Shown: positions 38,051-48,453 of the stretch, in pieces
How the letters are laid out: each line of letters begins with the position of its first letter
Numbering within the stretch: position 1 is the first letter of the stretch
DNA from: Paramarasmius palmivorus
Lineage: Eukaryota; Basidiomycota; Agaricomycetes; Agaricales; Marasmiaceae
DNA: 64,000 nt
Direction of reading: 5' to 3'
Assembly (NCBI GenBank): GCA_037176845.1
Contig: JAYKXP010000033.1
Location: 62,001 to 126,000, forward strand
Translations under genes and position numbers: made by a program
The notes under the pieces: model-generated
Told to the model about the DNA's origin: nothing
What the model saw: the letters and a program-made list of their open reading frames with translations, nothing else
Databases searched by the model: none

Positions 38051-38418
38051 GTACTCAATTATGTTCGTCACGGTCTGGCTTGTTATCCTCTACTTTACTC
38101 TTATAAATACCGATTATGTTGACTTAGATACTGTTTGAATGTGAGTTACGAATGGTTGCACATTGTGGCTAGCCAGATTTTACTACTAGAGGCTGTGGAA
38201 AAGGCCTAAACTTTGTTCCTAACTTTCTTTTCCCGCAGAAGTCGTGTTCTTCAACGTGGGTTCTCCAAGTTTCCCCGATCTTCGACTTCAAAACTAGAAC
38301 TCAGGCAAGCCACCTAAGATAATTCGCTACCAACGGCTATATCGGTCCCGGACATGCTGTGACGTGACTCTTATCCCCGACGGACCGAGGTTTCGAGGCC
38401 TCTTTGCTCTTGACCACC
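38051..38418. other. Spacer between esterase and aminopeptidase genes
   Basis: About 370 bp, presumably the 3' end of the esterase transcript and the aminopeptidase promoter. No gene is recognised. Confidence 0.4.
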
Positions 38419-40415
38419 ATGTCTGGAGTTGTAGCATGCCAAAGCTCTACTTGTCCTAACGGCCATCCACCTTCTAAACTGGAGTGCCCAACATGTAGCA
38501 AGTATAACTCGTTTTTTTCAACTAAGACGCGTTGTGATTTGCTGATAGCCGATTAGATTGTTGATTAAGGGATCTTTTTTCTGCAGTCAAGAATGTTTCA
38601 AAGCGGATTGTAAGTGGGTCACATTAATTGATACATTCTGTCCTATACTAATTCATACCGTCTTTCTAAAGGGGTAAGTCAGTCTCAGGCCGCCATGCTT
38701 TTTTTTTCTGAATCGCAAATGTGCACAGAAAACACATAAAGTAGTTCACGATCTCGTTAAACTCAAGGTCAAGGATTCCAATGTATCAAAAACGCGTACG
38801 TGGCTGATTGATTTCTCCACGCTGGATGTCCGTCGGAGCACTAAGTCTATTTGTTACACTAGCCGAAGGGACATATAATCCCTTCCCTGATTTCGCATTC
38901 ACTGGCTCGGTTCGCCCAGTGTACCCTCTGGCGCCCAAAAGACATGTCCCGGAACATATCAAGCGGCCGGACTATGCGGAAGGCGGTCAGTATGCAGGAA
39001 TGCGTTTGTTTTAGTTTTGTCATTGACCCTGCGGCGCTGATGATCTTTTCAGGACGACCGATGGGAGAATATCGTGAGTTAGGGAAACCAGCAAGGATAT
39101 TGACCTCGGAGGAGCAGGAAAAGGCGAGGAAGGTCTGTCGTGTAAGTTTACGCGTCTTATCATCGGTACTTTCCGTTTCACCTTTGCTGTAGTTGTCACG
39201 AGAAGTCCTGGACATTGCCGCCTCGCATGTTCGCCCAGGCATTTCAACTGACGAGATCGACGAAATCGTGCATAATGCCTGTATTGAGAGGAATGCGTAC
39301 CCTTCAACATTGAATTACAATTTTTTCCCGAAGAGTCTTTGCACGTACGTTGAATTCGGGTCTCCTCTGCCGCCGAACGAATGTTGACTATTACTATTCT
39401 CTAGGTCTGTAAACGAGATCATTTGTCACGGTATACCCGATCAGCGTATCTTGCAAGAGGGAGACATAATCAATCTAGGTGAACTCCCTTTTTTCTCAAC
39501 CGGGAAGCGCTCAGCATCGCTCATCTTTTCCCCCGCCTTACCCATCGCAGATGTTTCGTTATACTATGATGGTCAGTTGGTCTGCTCTAGAGCGTTCCGC
39601 TCTCTGACGATCAGCAAATAGGATTCCATGGAGACCTGAATGCGACCTACCCTGTTGGTAAAATAGACGAAGAGTCGGAAGCACTCATTCGGACCACCCG
39701 CGAAGCCTTGGACGCTGCAATCAGAATGTGTAAACCTGGGGCGCTCCTTCGGGACGTTGGGAAAACGATGTGCGTGTGTGCTTCTTTCTCAGGTAGTGCC
39801 ACCTGATCTATCCAACTTCTTCAGCGAACCTATCGTGCGATCCAGCGGCTGCTCCGTCGTACGAACCTATGTTGGACACGGAATCAACGAACTCTATCAC
39901 GGTGCACCAAATATACCACACTATGCGAAGAATAAGGCAGTGGGCACAATGAAGCCTGGCATGGTACATACTGCAATCTGCTTCCTCAATCTAGCCAGCA
40001 ACTGATTATCATGATACCCTAGGTATTTACAATAGAACCCGTGCGTGATATTGGGTCTTGCTGTTGACAGATCAAACTGAATCGATGAGCTGTTTGCAGA
40101 TGGTCAATATGGGATCAAACTGGGGAGTTATACACTGGCCAGACGACTGGACTGCAGCTACGGTAGATGGGAAGAGAAGTGCCCAGTTCGAGGAAACCTT
40201 GCTGTGAGTGTCACCAACGTTCTATCTTCCATGGTTGTCGGAGTATATCAGCAGTACCTGCCGCTCGGTGCCGTTCTCCTTTTTCTGCTTCATTACTACC
40301 ATGACCATTTTGACAAGCACTGACCGATGGTTTTGATCTTTTGATTTATTGCGAATGCAGTATCACGGACACGGGAGTGGAGGTATTGACTGCTGGCAAG
40401 GACTTTATCTTGTAA
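38419..40415 (+). CDS. MAP1: Methionine aminopeptidase type 1 (zinc-finger form)
   Basis: The enzyme removes the initiator methionine from new proteins in the cytosol and at the ribosome. The N terminus has a zinc finger ([30 protein letters not shown]), as in eukaryotic MetAP1, although a piece between CPTC and QECF is not accounted for. The catalytic region follows from [17 protein letters not shown]. Metal ligands are visible: Asp in SLYYDG, Asp in HGDLNATY, His in [12 protein letters not shown], Glu in VFTIEPM and Glu in QFEETLL. The histidine of [10 protein letters not shown] is also present. The gene is cut into at least ten exons, several tiny: probable exons of 2 nt (38672-38673), 21 nt (39551-39571) and 18 nt (40023-40040). 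The last intron is 40204-40360, and the protein ends [10 protein letters not shown]. It appears intact. Confidence 0.92.
38672..38673 (+). other. Candidate 2-nt microexon (GG) of the aminopeptidase
   Basis: Two introns with consensus ends flank GG: 38610-38671 (62 nt, GTAAGT...AAAG) and 38674-38728 (55 nt, GTAAGT...CACAG). Joining GAT T + GG + AAA ACA CAT gives ADWKTH, which keeps the C-x7-H spacing of the MetAP1 finger. Removing the whole stretch as one intron from the same donor would create TAA. A different donor (GTCACA at 38618) would also keep a frame but insert two residues. Confidence 0.5.
39551..39571 (+). other. 21-nt exon carrying the first metal-binding aspartate
   Basis: The exon encodes VSLYYD plus parts of two flanking codons. 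It lies between introns 39479-39550 and 39572-39621. The frame is required to reach [10 protein letters not shown] in the next exon. Confidence 0.8.
40023..40040 (+). other. 18-nt exon carrying a metal-binding glutamate
   Basis: The exon encodes exactly VFTIEP and lies between two 59-nt introns (39964-40022 and 40041-40099). The neighbouring exons read KPGM and MVNMGS, which rebuilds the invariant MetAP segment around the glutamate ligand. Confidence 0.85.
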
Positions 40416-41106
40416 ACGCGAACGGTCGGTCCTCTTGGGTTATCACAGCCAATGATAAAAGTGCCTTCGATACCTGTCAGGTAGCGACATTTGACCCGCG
40501 AGATCAACGGTGTCTTATGAAGAGTGCCACTTTGGTTCACCGTTCCTGTTTCTCGAATTTTACCGGACAGCTGAAGCCCTCCACGCCAACTTGGACGGTT
40601 ATACAGCACACGATAAGTCCGACGAATCAATTCTTGTTGATGACGGGGAACAAGATGCGGGAACAACACAGCGGTGGATTGCTCTTGAGTGAAGCTGTTC
40701 CTTACACGCGGGATATAGCGAAATTCATCAGCCTTGAGATTTCGAAACGATTGAGGCTTCTGACTTCGGTACATGTAATCTCTTCGGAGATGGGTATAGG
40801 ATCCAGGTAAAATCCGGCCGAAACGGCGAATGGATTTTTTTTGCTGACGGAAATCTGTTTCTCAACAAATCTAATTTCTTGAACTTGGGTGGATCCCAGC
40901 ACTGCATTTCAAACTTTACGGTGAAGTAGTCTTTTGACTTGCCTGCAAGGTTCTGCATGGTGGTTTCTTTTGAAGCGAAATTATGCGCCAAGCTCGTGGG
41001 GCATCTGTGAGAAAAGGTTACTTGATCGGGGATAACATGAGGCAAGACATATTCACATGTGTAAATTTGCCTGCCTGGTGAAAACCGATCTTCTTCTTGT
41101 GCTCCC
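40416..41106. other. Spacer upstream of the Opi1-family gene
   Basis: About 690 bp of 3' untranslated and promoter sequence. Frames up to 153 codons cross it on both strands, but none has a recognisable domain or credible splice partners. Confidence 0.4.
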
Positions 41107-44100
41107 ATGGCCATGCAGGACGCTCAGCGGCCTAGTCATTCTGCGAGCAGCAGTCTTAGCCTCAGTTCCACCCTTCTCGATGACCAGGATGAAGATGTAC
41201 GGATCGCTGTTCGAGCTCTAGGAGACATGAGGAACGGGGGATTATCCAAATCCTGTGCGTTAATCAGCCAATCTTTCCCTAATTTCCCATCTGACGATAT
41301 GGTTTTTCGCCCTTTTCGACCCAATCTCAACCTTAATGAAACAATCTTCAGCACTTGGACCTACACCAGCCTTGTCAGAGGCTTCAACATCCTCGCTTCC
41401 GACACCGTCATTGTCGACCCCATTATTATCTCCAAGCGACACTTCCGCTTCACAGTCACAAAATGGAGATTCTTCGGAGCAAGACTTTGTCAAAAGAGTG
41501 TCCCATATACCCCTAGTGAATGGTGCTCTGCGAATGTACGAGCAAGGTAAAGCCAGCTCAAGAGTCGTCAAGGTGTGCTCGTTGCCAACCACTTTCATGT
41601 GATAATTGTCCCTGATCCACTACCCGTTTCTAGTATGGAGCAGAAATTATGGAATCCAGCGTCAAGACAATATCAAGGCCTGTAATTGATCGACTCCCTT
41701 CTAATACAGTGGATGGGATTTTGGACAGAGTGAGTACATAATCCCGCCAAACCCATTCCTTACCCAGTTCGCCCCTCTATCTTGACATTTTGTTTGTTGC
41801 TTTGTTATCGGACATTCTGTCCGCAGTTGTCGAAATGTTCTTGATTTCTCTTTTCGAGGCCGTTCCCGTCTTTTTCATTCTATCTCGCCATCTCGGGAAT
41901 CAGATGCATCAGAATCCATTGATTCTTTATACCACCGTCAGCGGCACTTTTCTTCCTTTTCTTTCTGTGCCCTACGATTTCGCGCGAGTGAGCGAGGGCT
42001 TCGTATCGTGCATCGCTTTACAGTGGCTGCTGTTGGTTCTCTGATAATATGGCCCTACCCGATGACCCGGAGCACAGCAGTGATCCAAGCTTCCTGTCGT
42101 CTGATATCTGTTGGAAGCATGTTATGCTTCTTCTCACGTGCAACCAGCGTTCCTGCCAACTTGCTGCTTCCTTTCGCACCTACTTATTTGTCGATATGAC
42201 ACCTTTCGACTTTCATCCTTTCTGCAGTCTGATCAGTTTCCAAGCACTCCTTACGGGACTTAAAAGCTCAAAAGTGCACTTACGCTGACTGCCAGATGTT
42301 CATTTTCCCGCACCTTGATGGGCTGTGTGCGGGGTGGCTATTCCAGAAGGTGATTTTGGCCTGGTCTGTATGACCTTGCGGGCATATCTTTATATTCAGT
42401 GATATCGCCCATCAAGAGCAGATCTTACTTTCTGGACCATCATGCATAGGTCTCTTTCCCCGTCCAGAGATGATATTCCCTGTGATATACATGATGCAAT
42501 GGAGCCATGCCGAGCAATTATACATAGCCGTGACACCATTATAACTTCCCTTCATCCTCTCTCTATCTCCCCTGGCACCCTACGTTGAACGCCAGTGTAT
42601 GCCCTGACCTTTCATCTCGATTTCGGGTTTCTACTTTCATCTGCTTCGCACCTCGCCTTTCTACGCTATTGTTTTCTCTAATTTTCCGCTTTTGCTTTGT
42701 TCTACATTGCACTACTTTTCACGCACTGGCTGGCACACACTGGTTGCTGTGTCTGCCCCGCGTCCCCCACCCCCACAATTCTTCTCGTCAAAATGTGCAG
42801 CTCAACTGATTCACTACCTTCTTTTTCTTTTCTGCTTTCTCAGCTGGACAGGTACAGTCGTCGCCCAACTACAGCCTCCCCGCGGTCCCCCGTATCCCCA
42901 CGCGCTATGGAATTCCTCAACGAAGCGAGAATCAGTCCCAGAGATGTCGTGGATCTCAATCGCGAGGACCGTTACTCTCGTCATTCCTTCCAAAATTACA
43001 AATACGGCGACGAGCAAGACGACGAACAAGACGACGATACTACTGAGGAGGTTAGACAAGGGAGAAGTGAAAAGAGATATCGGGAAGACGGCACAAAAGT
43101 TGGAAGTTGGTTGGATGGTGAGTGGAACGGCATTTTTACTTCTATGCCTGTCTTCTCCGCGTCATTCACGGCGGATTTATGCGGAGCGACATAGAAGGTA
43201 GCAGTCATGTGGTTGCTTCCTTCAGTGGCGTGGTGTGGTACATAATACTTGTTTAGCCTTTTTAAGGCCTTGGGATCAAGCGTCTAGGGACTTGGTCTCC
43301 TCTTGCGATCCGAATTTTGGGGATCAATCCATTTCTGTGGGGAGAACTCTTAGTTCTCTTTCTCTATCAATCGAAGTCGTTATAGTGTAGCTGATATACA
43401 TTCTTATGCCCTTTTAGCCACTTCTCCACACATGGCATATGCCCACCGAAGCAGCGTTGAACGGAGTTCGTCTTCACACACGCCAGGTGACAGAGAGCGT
43501 GACTCGCGTTCGGCCACGCCCACTTCGACAACTCACTACGATCGCTACAGAGACGACCGCCCTTCTGAACTTGGGATGCGGCGTTCTCGTTCGCGATCCC
43601 AGTCCCACGATGGGCCGCCTCGGGAACAAGAGCAGCAACAAACGCAGCTTGCTCAACGAGGCCGATGGCAGACCCTACTATCGGAAGCGGGGGGACTCAG
43701 TGTAGCATTTAGCGAGGAGAGCATGAAGAAGCTAAAATATTGCCTGAACTGGCTGCAGGTAAGTCAGTCTATCTTCACTTTGTCGGGAATAGTGATATCT
43801 CCGTCATTCTCATCCCTGATCCAACGTTGATCATGACACTGATATACATCTGTTTAGTGGGCTATACAGCATATCGATGCTCAGATCCTGTTTCTTCGAG
43901 AACTCACCGTCTCATTGCAACAGCAGCACCTCGAACCGGTTCAAGAAGAGAACAATGACAGTGCTGATCATACAGCATCAACCAACTCTTCGGCTGGCCC
44001 TCGTTCAAGACGACACGTCCGAACTGGTTCAGCTTCCATCTCAGAAGCTCACCATCGCAAGCTCAACGACGTTCGGAAAGATGTCGTCCACACTATACGT

Positions 44101-45138
44101 CAAGTAGTGGTAGTGGTCAGCAAATACGCTGGCGATGCCGCGTTACCTGAGCAAGCGAGGAACACGGTCAAGGGGTTCATCCTGATGCTTCCAAAGAAGT
44201 GGGCCGAGGCTGTGAGAGTTGGAGGTGGCCCGGCTGCAGTTGGCGGTGCAGGTGGTAGTATGTCATCTTTCGCTGCAGCCAATGGGGCTCCTGTTCTCAA
44301 CAGCGAGCGAGAATCTGTCGCTGCCGCTGCATCCGGTCGAGCTGGCAGCGATAGAAGACATCATCATGGGGCCAGGTTGAGAGGTGTCTCCTCACCTACT
44401 GCTACTACTAATTCTCCTGTTTCCTCAAGAAATGCCTCGCCGGCTGTTTCACCTCGTGTTATTCCTCGGCCTCTCGGTTACTCTGAAGAGAGATCCAGAA
44501 CTGGGCACGATCAGACAATGTCTGCTAGCGCAGCTATGGTCACTGCTCAACGTATTCTCGCATTAGCGACCGAGAGTCTGGATATGATGAGGGGTGTCAC
44601 TGGAGTGGTCAAGGACAGTCTCGACAAAGCTGACGCTTGGGTAGAGAGGCTCCGTAGGGTCGGGTACCATCATCGGGGCTCCGATGATACTGCTGGCAAT
44701 GGGCCACTGGAGGATCACCTACCTTTGGAAGAGAGGCGTGACGCTCTTTCACGGTCTTCATCAACTGCTGATCTCAGTGGTCGTGATCGAGATTATCGTC
44801 GATACGGAGTCGACAGCTCTTCGGAAGGCATGCTATCCCCATTGTATCTCAGTCGCAGAGGTAGTATGAGCGACAGTCCCTTCCCAGTTCCACCTGAATC
44901 TCCATACTCGACATATTCGACCCTAGGTACAGGAAGCATTCCGGGCACACCTTCTCTACCAGCGCTTAGTTCACTTGCGCTGCCTGTGGACGCACCAAGT
45001 CCAGGCGTCGGTGGTGGGATGAGAAGGATGAATCTAGCCGACGTCGATGCTGACATCACTCCTACAAGGGAGGTCAAACGGGAAAGCCGAGACTCCAGGG
45101 GTACCAGTCCAGTAGGACTCATGGACGTGGATAGTTGA
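41107..45138 (+). CDS. OPI1: Opi1-family transcriptional regulator of phospholipid synthesis
   Basis: Opi1 in yeast is held at the endoplasmic reticulum and nuclear membrane by phosphatidic acid and represses inositol and phospholipid genes when released. Blocks typical of the Opi1 domain occur in order: DEDVRIAVRALGDMRNGG (exon 1), HIPLVNGALRMYEQGKASSR then YGAEIMESSVKTISRPVID (after short introns), MKKLKYCLNWLQ/WAIQHIDAQILFLREL (across an intron near 43758-43857), and DVRKDVVHTIRQVVVVVSKY with LPEQARNTVKGFILMLPKKW. Between and after them are long low-complexity Ser-, Arg- and Asp-rich stretches. One intron (41730-42843) is about 1.1 kb, far longer than the others. The final exon runs to 45138 with no break. 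Whether it controls the same genes in this fungus is inference. Confidence 0.88.
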
Positions 45139-46031
45139 TAGCTGATTGTTGGTCAGTCTAATAATTCTCACCGTATCCGCTGTCAGCTTAATGATGATTT
45201 TAGGCCGGGTGTTGGACAGTTTATCATTATTCCTTCTTTTCGCATTTATACTTTTTTTGGCTGTCATTTATGTTATCCATGTTGTCTGGGACTCTTAGTT
45301 TACACACTACAACTGCGAGCTACTTCGCCAGGTTTGCGAGTGGCAGCGTGTAAACACGTTCACGTGCGGTAGTCTGCTTATTTATTCTTACACTCCATTT
45401 GTACTTTTACACATTGACATAAATCGCTTGTAAAACTAGTTGCTAGTGCGACGCCACAATACTAGGAGGAATTGACGGTTTGTTGGCTAGAACGTCGGGA
45501 ACATCGTGATCAACAAATCGCCCAACATCAGATCCACAGCACATCCTGTGGTAGTCCCCGGTCAGACTTCTTGCGGATTCTGATTGTTTCGACAGACTCC
45601 GCCAAAATGCCAAAAGCCAGAAAAGCAGAAATTTCGCAGAAGTCATTGCATTCACGTGGCGATGTGCTCCCGAACGAAAATCCTTCCGAGGATAGACCAA
45701 CTAATGCGTGTTTATAGTAGAGAATACAAGGTAGCTAGGGTAGATCTAGTGATGTGATATTTTGAAAACAAGGTAGCAGGTGTACAGCACCCTTTTGCCA
45801 TGAAAACGCAAGCCGGAAAAATGCAAAGTGACCCATACAAACAGAATCAATGGAAACCGGAGCAAAAACGAACCACAGACGGTAGGAGTACAAACAAGCA
45901 GAGTCCACAGGCGATGTGATGAGTTGACGATACATGCGAGACTGACCAAATCACGATCCCGAATCCTCAAAGAGACCAAAGTAAGAAACAAGATGCTTGT
46001 CTTGAGTGCCAGGGAAACGACAATCTTGATA
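45139..46031. other. Convergent spacer
   Basis: About 890 bp between the convergent Opi1-family and C2H2 genes, presumably two 3' untranslated regions. No gene is recognised. Confidence 0.45.
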
Positions 46032-48453
46032 TTAGAGATGAACTCGGACGTGTTGACCGAGGTTGTCCCTCCTACTGAACGACTTGCCGCATCCGGGATG
46101 AGGGCATTGATGAGCTAGAGGTAGAGTCGCGAGGCCAGCGCAGCCGAGGTAGAATTTGGACGTGTTCAGAAGGAATGAACAGGGAAAGGAAGGGAAGAGT
46201 AAAAAAAATAAAGCCGAATAATAAGTAACGTGTCTCTGAGAGGCATGGGAGGTGTGAAAGCGACGGAGATTTGGGCCGTACATGTAACGCACAATCCACG
46301 ACAAAACTGGCACCAGTGAGATGGGGCGGAGATAAAGCTGGAGACTCACGTTTTTCCCAAGTATGCAGGCTTCGTACGTGCCTCTTCAAATGCTCTCCGC
46401 GCACGAAACATTTTCCACATCCATCCGCCGTGCAGACGTATCTCCTTTCTCCGGAAGACTTCTTGATGCCTCCGCTGACGCGCTTGAAGGTCTCAGTTGG
46501 ACTGACGATGTTTGGCGGAAGCTGGAAACCGAGAGACGGTTGCTGTGCCTGTCCGGCGCCTAGAGTACTCATCCCAAACATATCACCATCGAGACCATAG
46601 CCCAGGTAGTCATCATCGCCTGAATCACGATTATACTGAGCCCTCGAAGGTCTGCCCCTCTGAACACCCATCTCCGTCGAGCTGCCTATCCCCAAGTCGG
46701 GTTCGTTTACCTGAAGAGAGCTCCTTCTAGTGCGCAAGTTGTATGCACCCGCAGATGGTGCAGTATCGTACTCATCACTATCACCTGCAGCGGAGGATCC
46801 ATAAACACCATCATCGCCTCCCTGCACACCAGTTGTGGGCACCTTCCTCCCCCTACTCTTCTTCGTCAAATTCGGCACCGGAACAGGCAGAATGCGAGGG
46901 TTCGAGCGACGACGAATCCTGTACTCTTGCTGTCGAGGACTGCCTCCAGCCAATGACGAGTCTTGATCGCAGGAGTACCCCATAATCGCCCCCGTTCCAG
47001 CCTTCTCGGCGCCTACCTCGCCTTCAGCACCTGTCTCTCTGACTCTTCTCTCAAGCTCTCTCAATGCCTCCGCATTCCCAGACCCGGTACTCTTCCTTCT
47101 CCCGAATGGACCACTTCCTTTACGACGACGCGAGCTTCCCCCATAGTTCGAGCCATCCGAAGGAACGTACACGTCGCTATCACCATCTACTTCCTCTTCT
47201 CCGGACTCTTGGGCAGACTCCACACTGCTCACGCTGCCATTCAAGGGGTCTTCCTGGAGCTCAGCCTGCACCACAGGCTTTCTGGGTCTACCTCTGCCTC
47301 GCTTCGTGCCAGGCTTGGCACTGGTGCGAGCCTTCTTCAGGCTGCCCTTGTCATCGAAACCAGCTTCCATACTGCTTCGCTTGGAACCGATAGCGATCTC
47401 CCATGTGTCTTCGATTTCCCTGAATGGCGAGAGATATCCAAATTCGCTCTCGCCGTCGTCGACATGAGGTGGAGGAGGTGAATACCGAGGAAATGTCTTG
47501 GAGACATAGGGTAAAGGAGTGGTTGCAGGTTCGGTGGTGTGATATGTATGAGAGTTACCATCGAAAGGCGAGATATGCTGAGGTGCGACGGGGATTGAAT
47601 CATGTTCAGAATGAGCGGGCGAGTAAACGTCAGACATGTTGACGAACTGGGGGCTATGTTCATCTTGAAGCACCTCGCCAAACGAAGGAGATGGCGAGTG
47701 CAGTGACGAGGGTGCGTTCGAAGCCATGAAGGAATACTCGGCCTTGAGCGGTGATGTAGGTAAGGGTGAAGGAGTAGCAACAGATGCAGCAACAGGTGAG
47801 GAGTATACGGAGGATAGAAGAGGCGAATGGGTCTCCGAATGGAACGGGGTATGAGACGTTGAAGGATAGGGCGAGATTGTGGAGTATAGCGGATTTTCTT
47901 CTAGGTGTTTTGGGACGCCAGCAGACTCAAGGCCATCCGGTGTGACATCGGGAATAAAGATGACCGGACGACGAGAGCTAGCATGGCTAGCGTTGTCCGA
48001 TTGGGTAGCGTAACCAGACTGCTCGCTCGCAACGCTGTTACCGCTGTTGTGCATGTCATCCAACATCGAATATGTGGGGTAGTTTGTAGCCGTAGACGTG
48101 GGGCTGAGGGAAACTGTATCGCTATTGTCGGAAGTAGTGATGGATGGTGTGGTATAGTAATAGTTGTGTTGTCGCTCCTCGTCCACGGCTAACCAATCGG
48201 TGTCGCCCGTTCCTGTTCGAACATGACTATAACTAGACCTCTCCAGCATTATCGTGCCGCCAGACCCAACTCCAAATAGGCGAGGACGAGGTCCTGAATC
48301 AATCCTCTCTTGTCGCTCGACACCGTATTGCTGTATCTCTTCTAGGCCTTCCTCCGAGAGATTCATGTATTTCGACATGGAACCTGACCAAGAGTTCGTC
48401 AGAGACATAGAGATCGCTGGAGGTGGTAGCTTTTCGAATATATCCATGTCCAT
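46032..48453 (-). CDS. C2H2 zinc-finger transcription factor (Msn2-like) with AT-hook
   Basis: Exons 46350-48453 and 46032-46114 (235-nt intron) give 728 residues in exact frame. The long N-terminal part is Ser-, Pro- and Thr-rich, as expected of an activation or regulatory region. An AT-hook (KRGRGRPRKPV) lies near 47290-47315, which would contact AT-rich DNA. Two C2H2 fingers end the protein: YVCTADGCGKCFVRGEHLKRH and, after the intron, QCPHPGCGKSFSRRDNLGQH. The stop comes two residues after the last histidine. The finger sequences and the C-terminal position resemble the Msn2/Msn4 stress regulators of fungi. The intron falls in the inter-finger linker (WEKPHQ). The upstream start MDMDIFEKL fits a near-complete frame. 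Target genes are not known. Confidence 0.85.

Noticed and set aside
40349..40810. Open frame of 153 codons after the aminopeptidase
   Set aside because: It begins inside the aminopeptidase's final exon in another frame, has no recognisable domain and is overlapped by a similar frame on the other strand.
42049..42288. Frame resembling the start of an F-box-like protein (SDICWKHVMLLLT)
   Set aside because: It is short, lies within the long intron of the Opi1-family gene, and has no convincing F-box or following exons.
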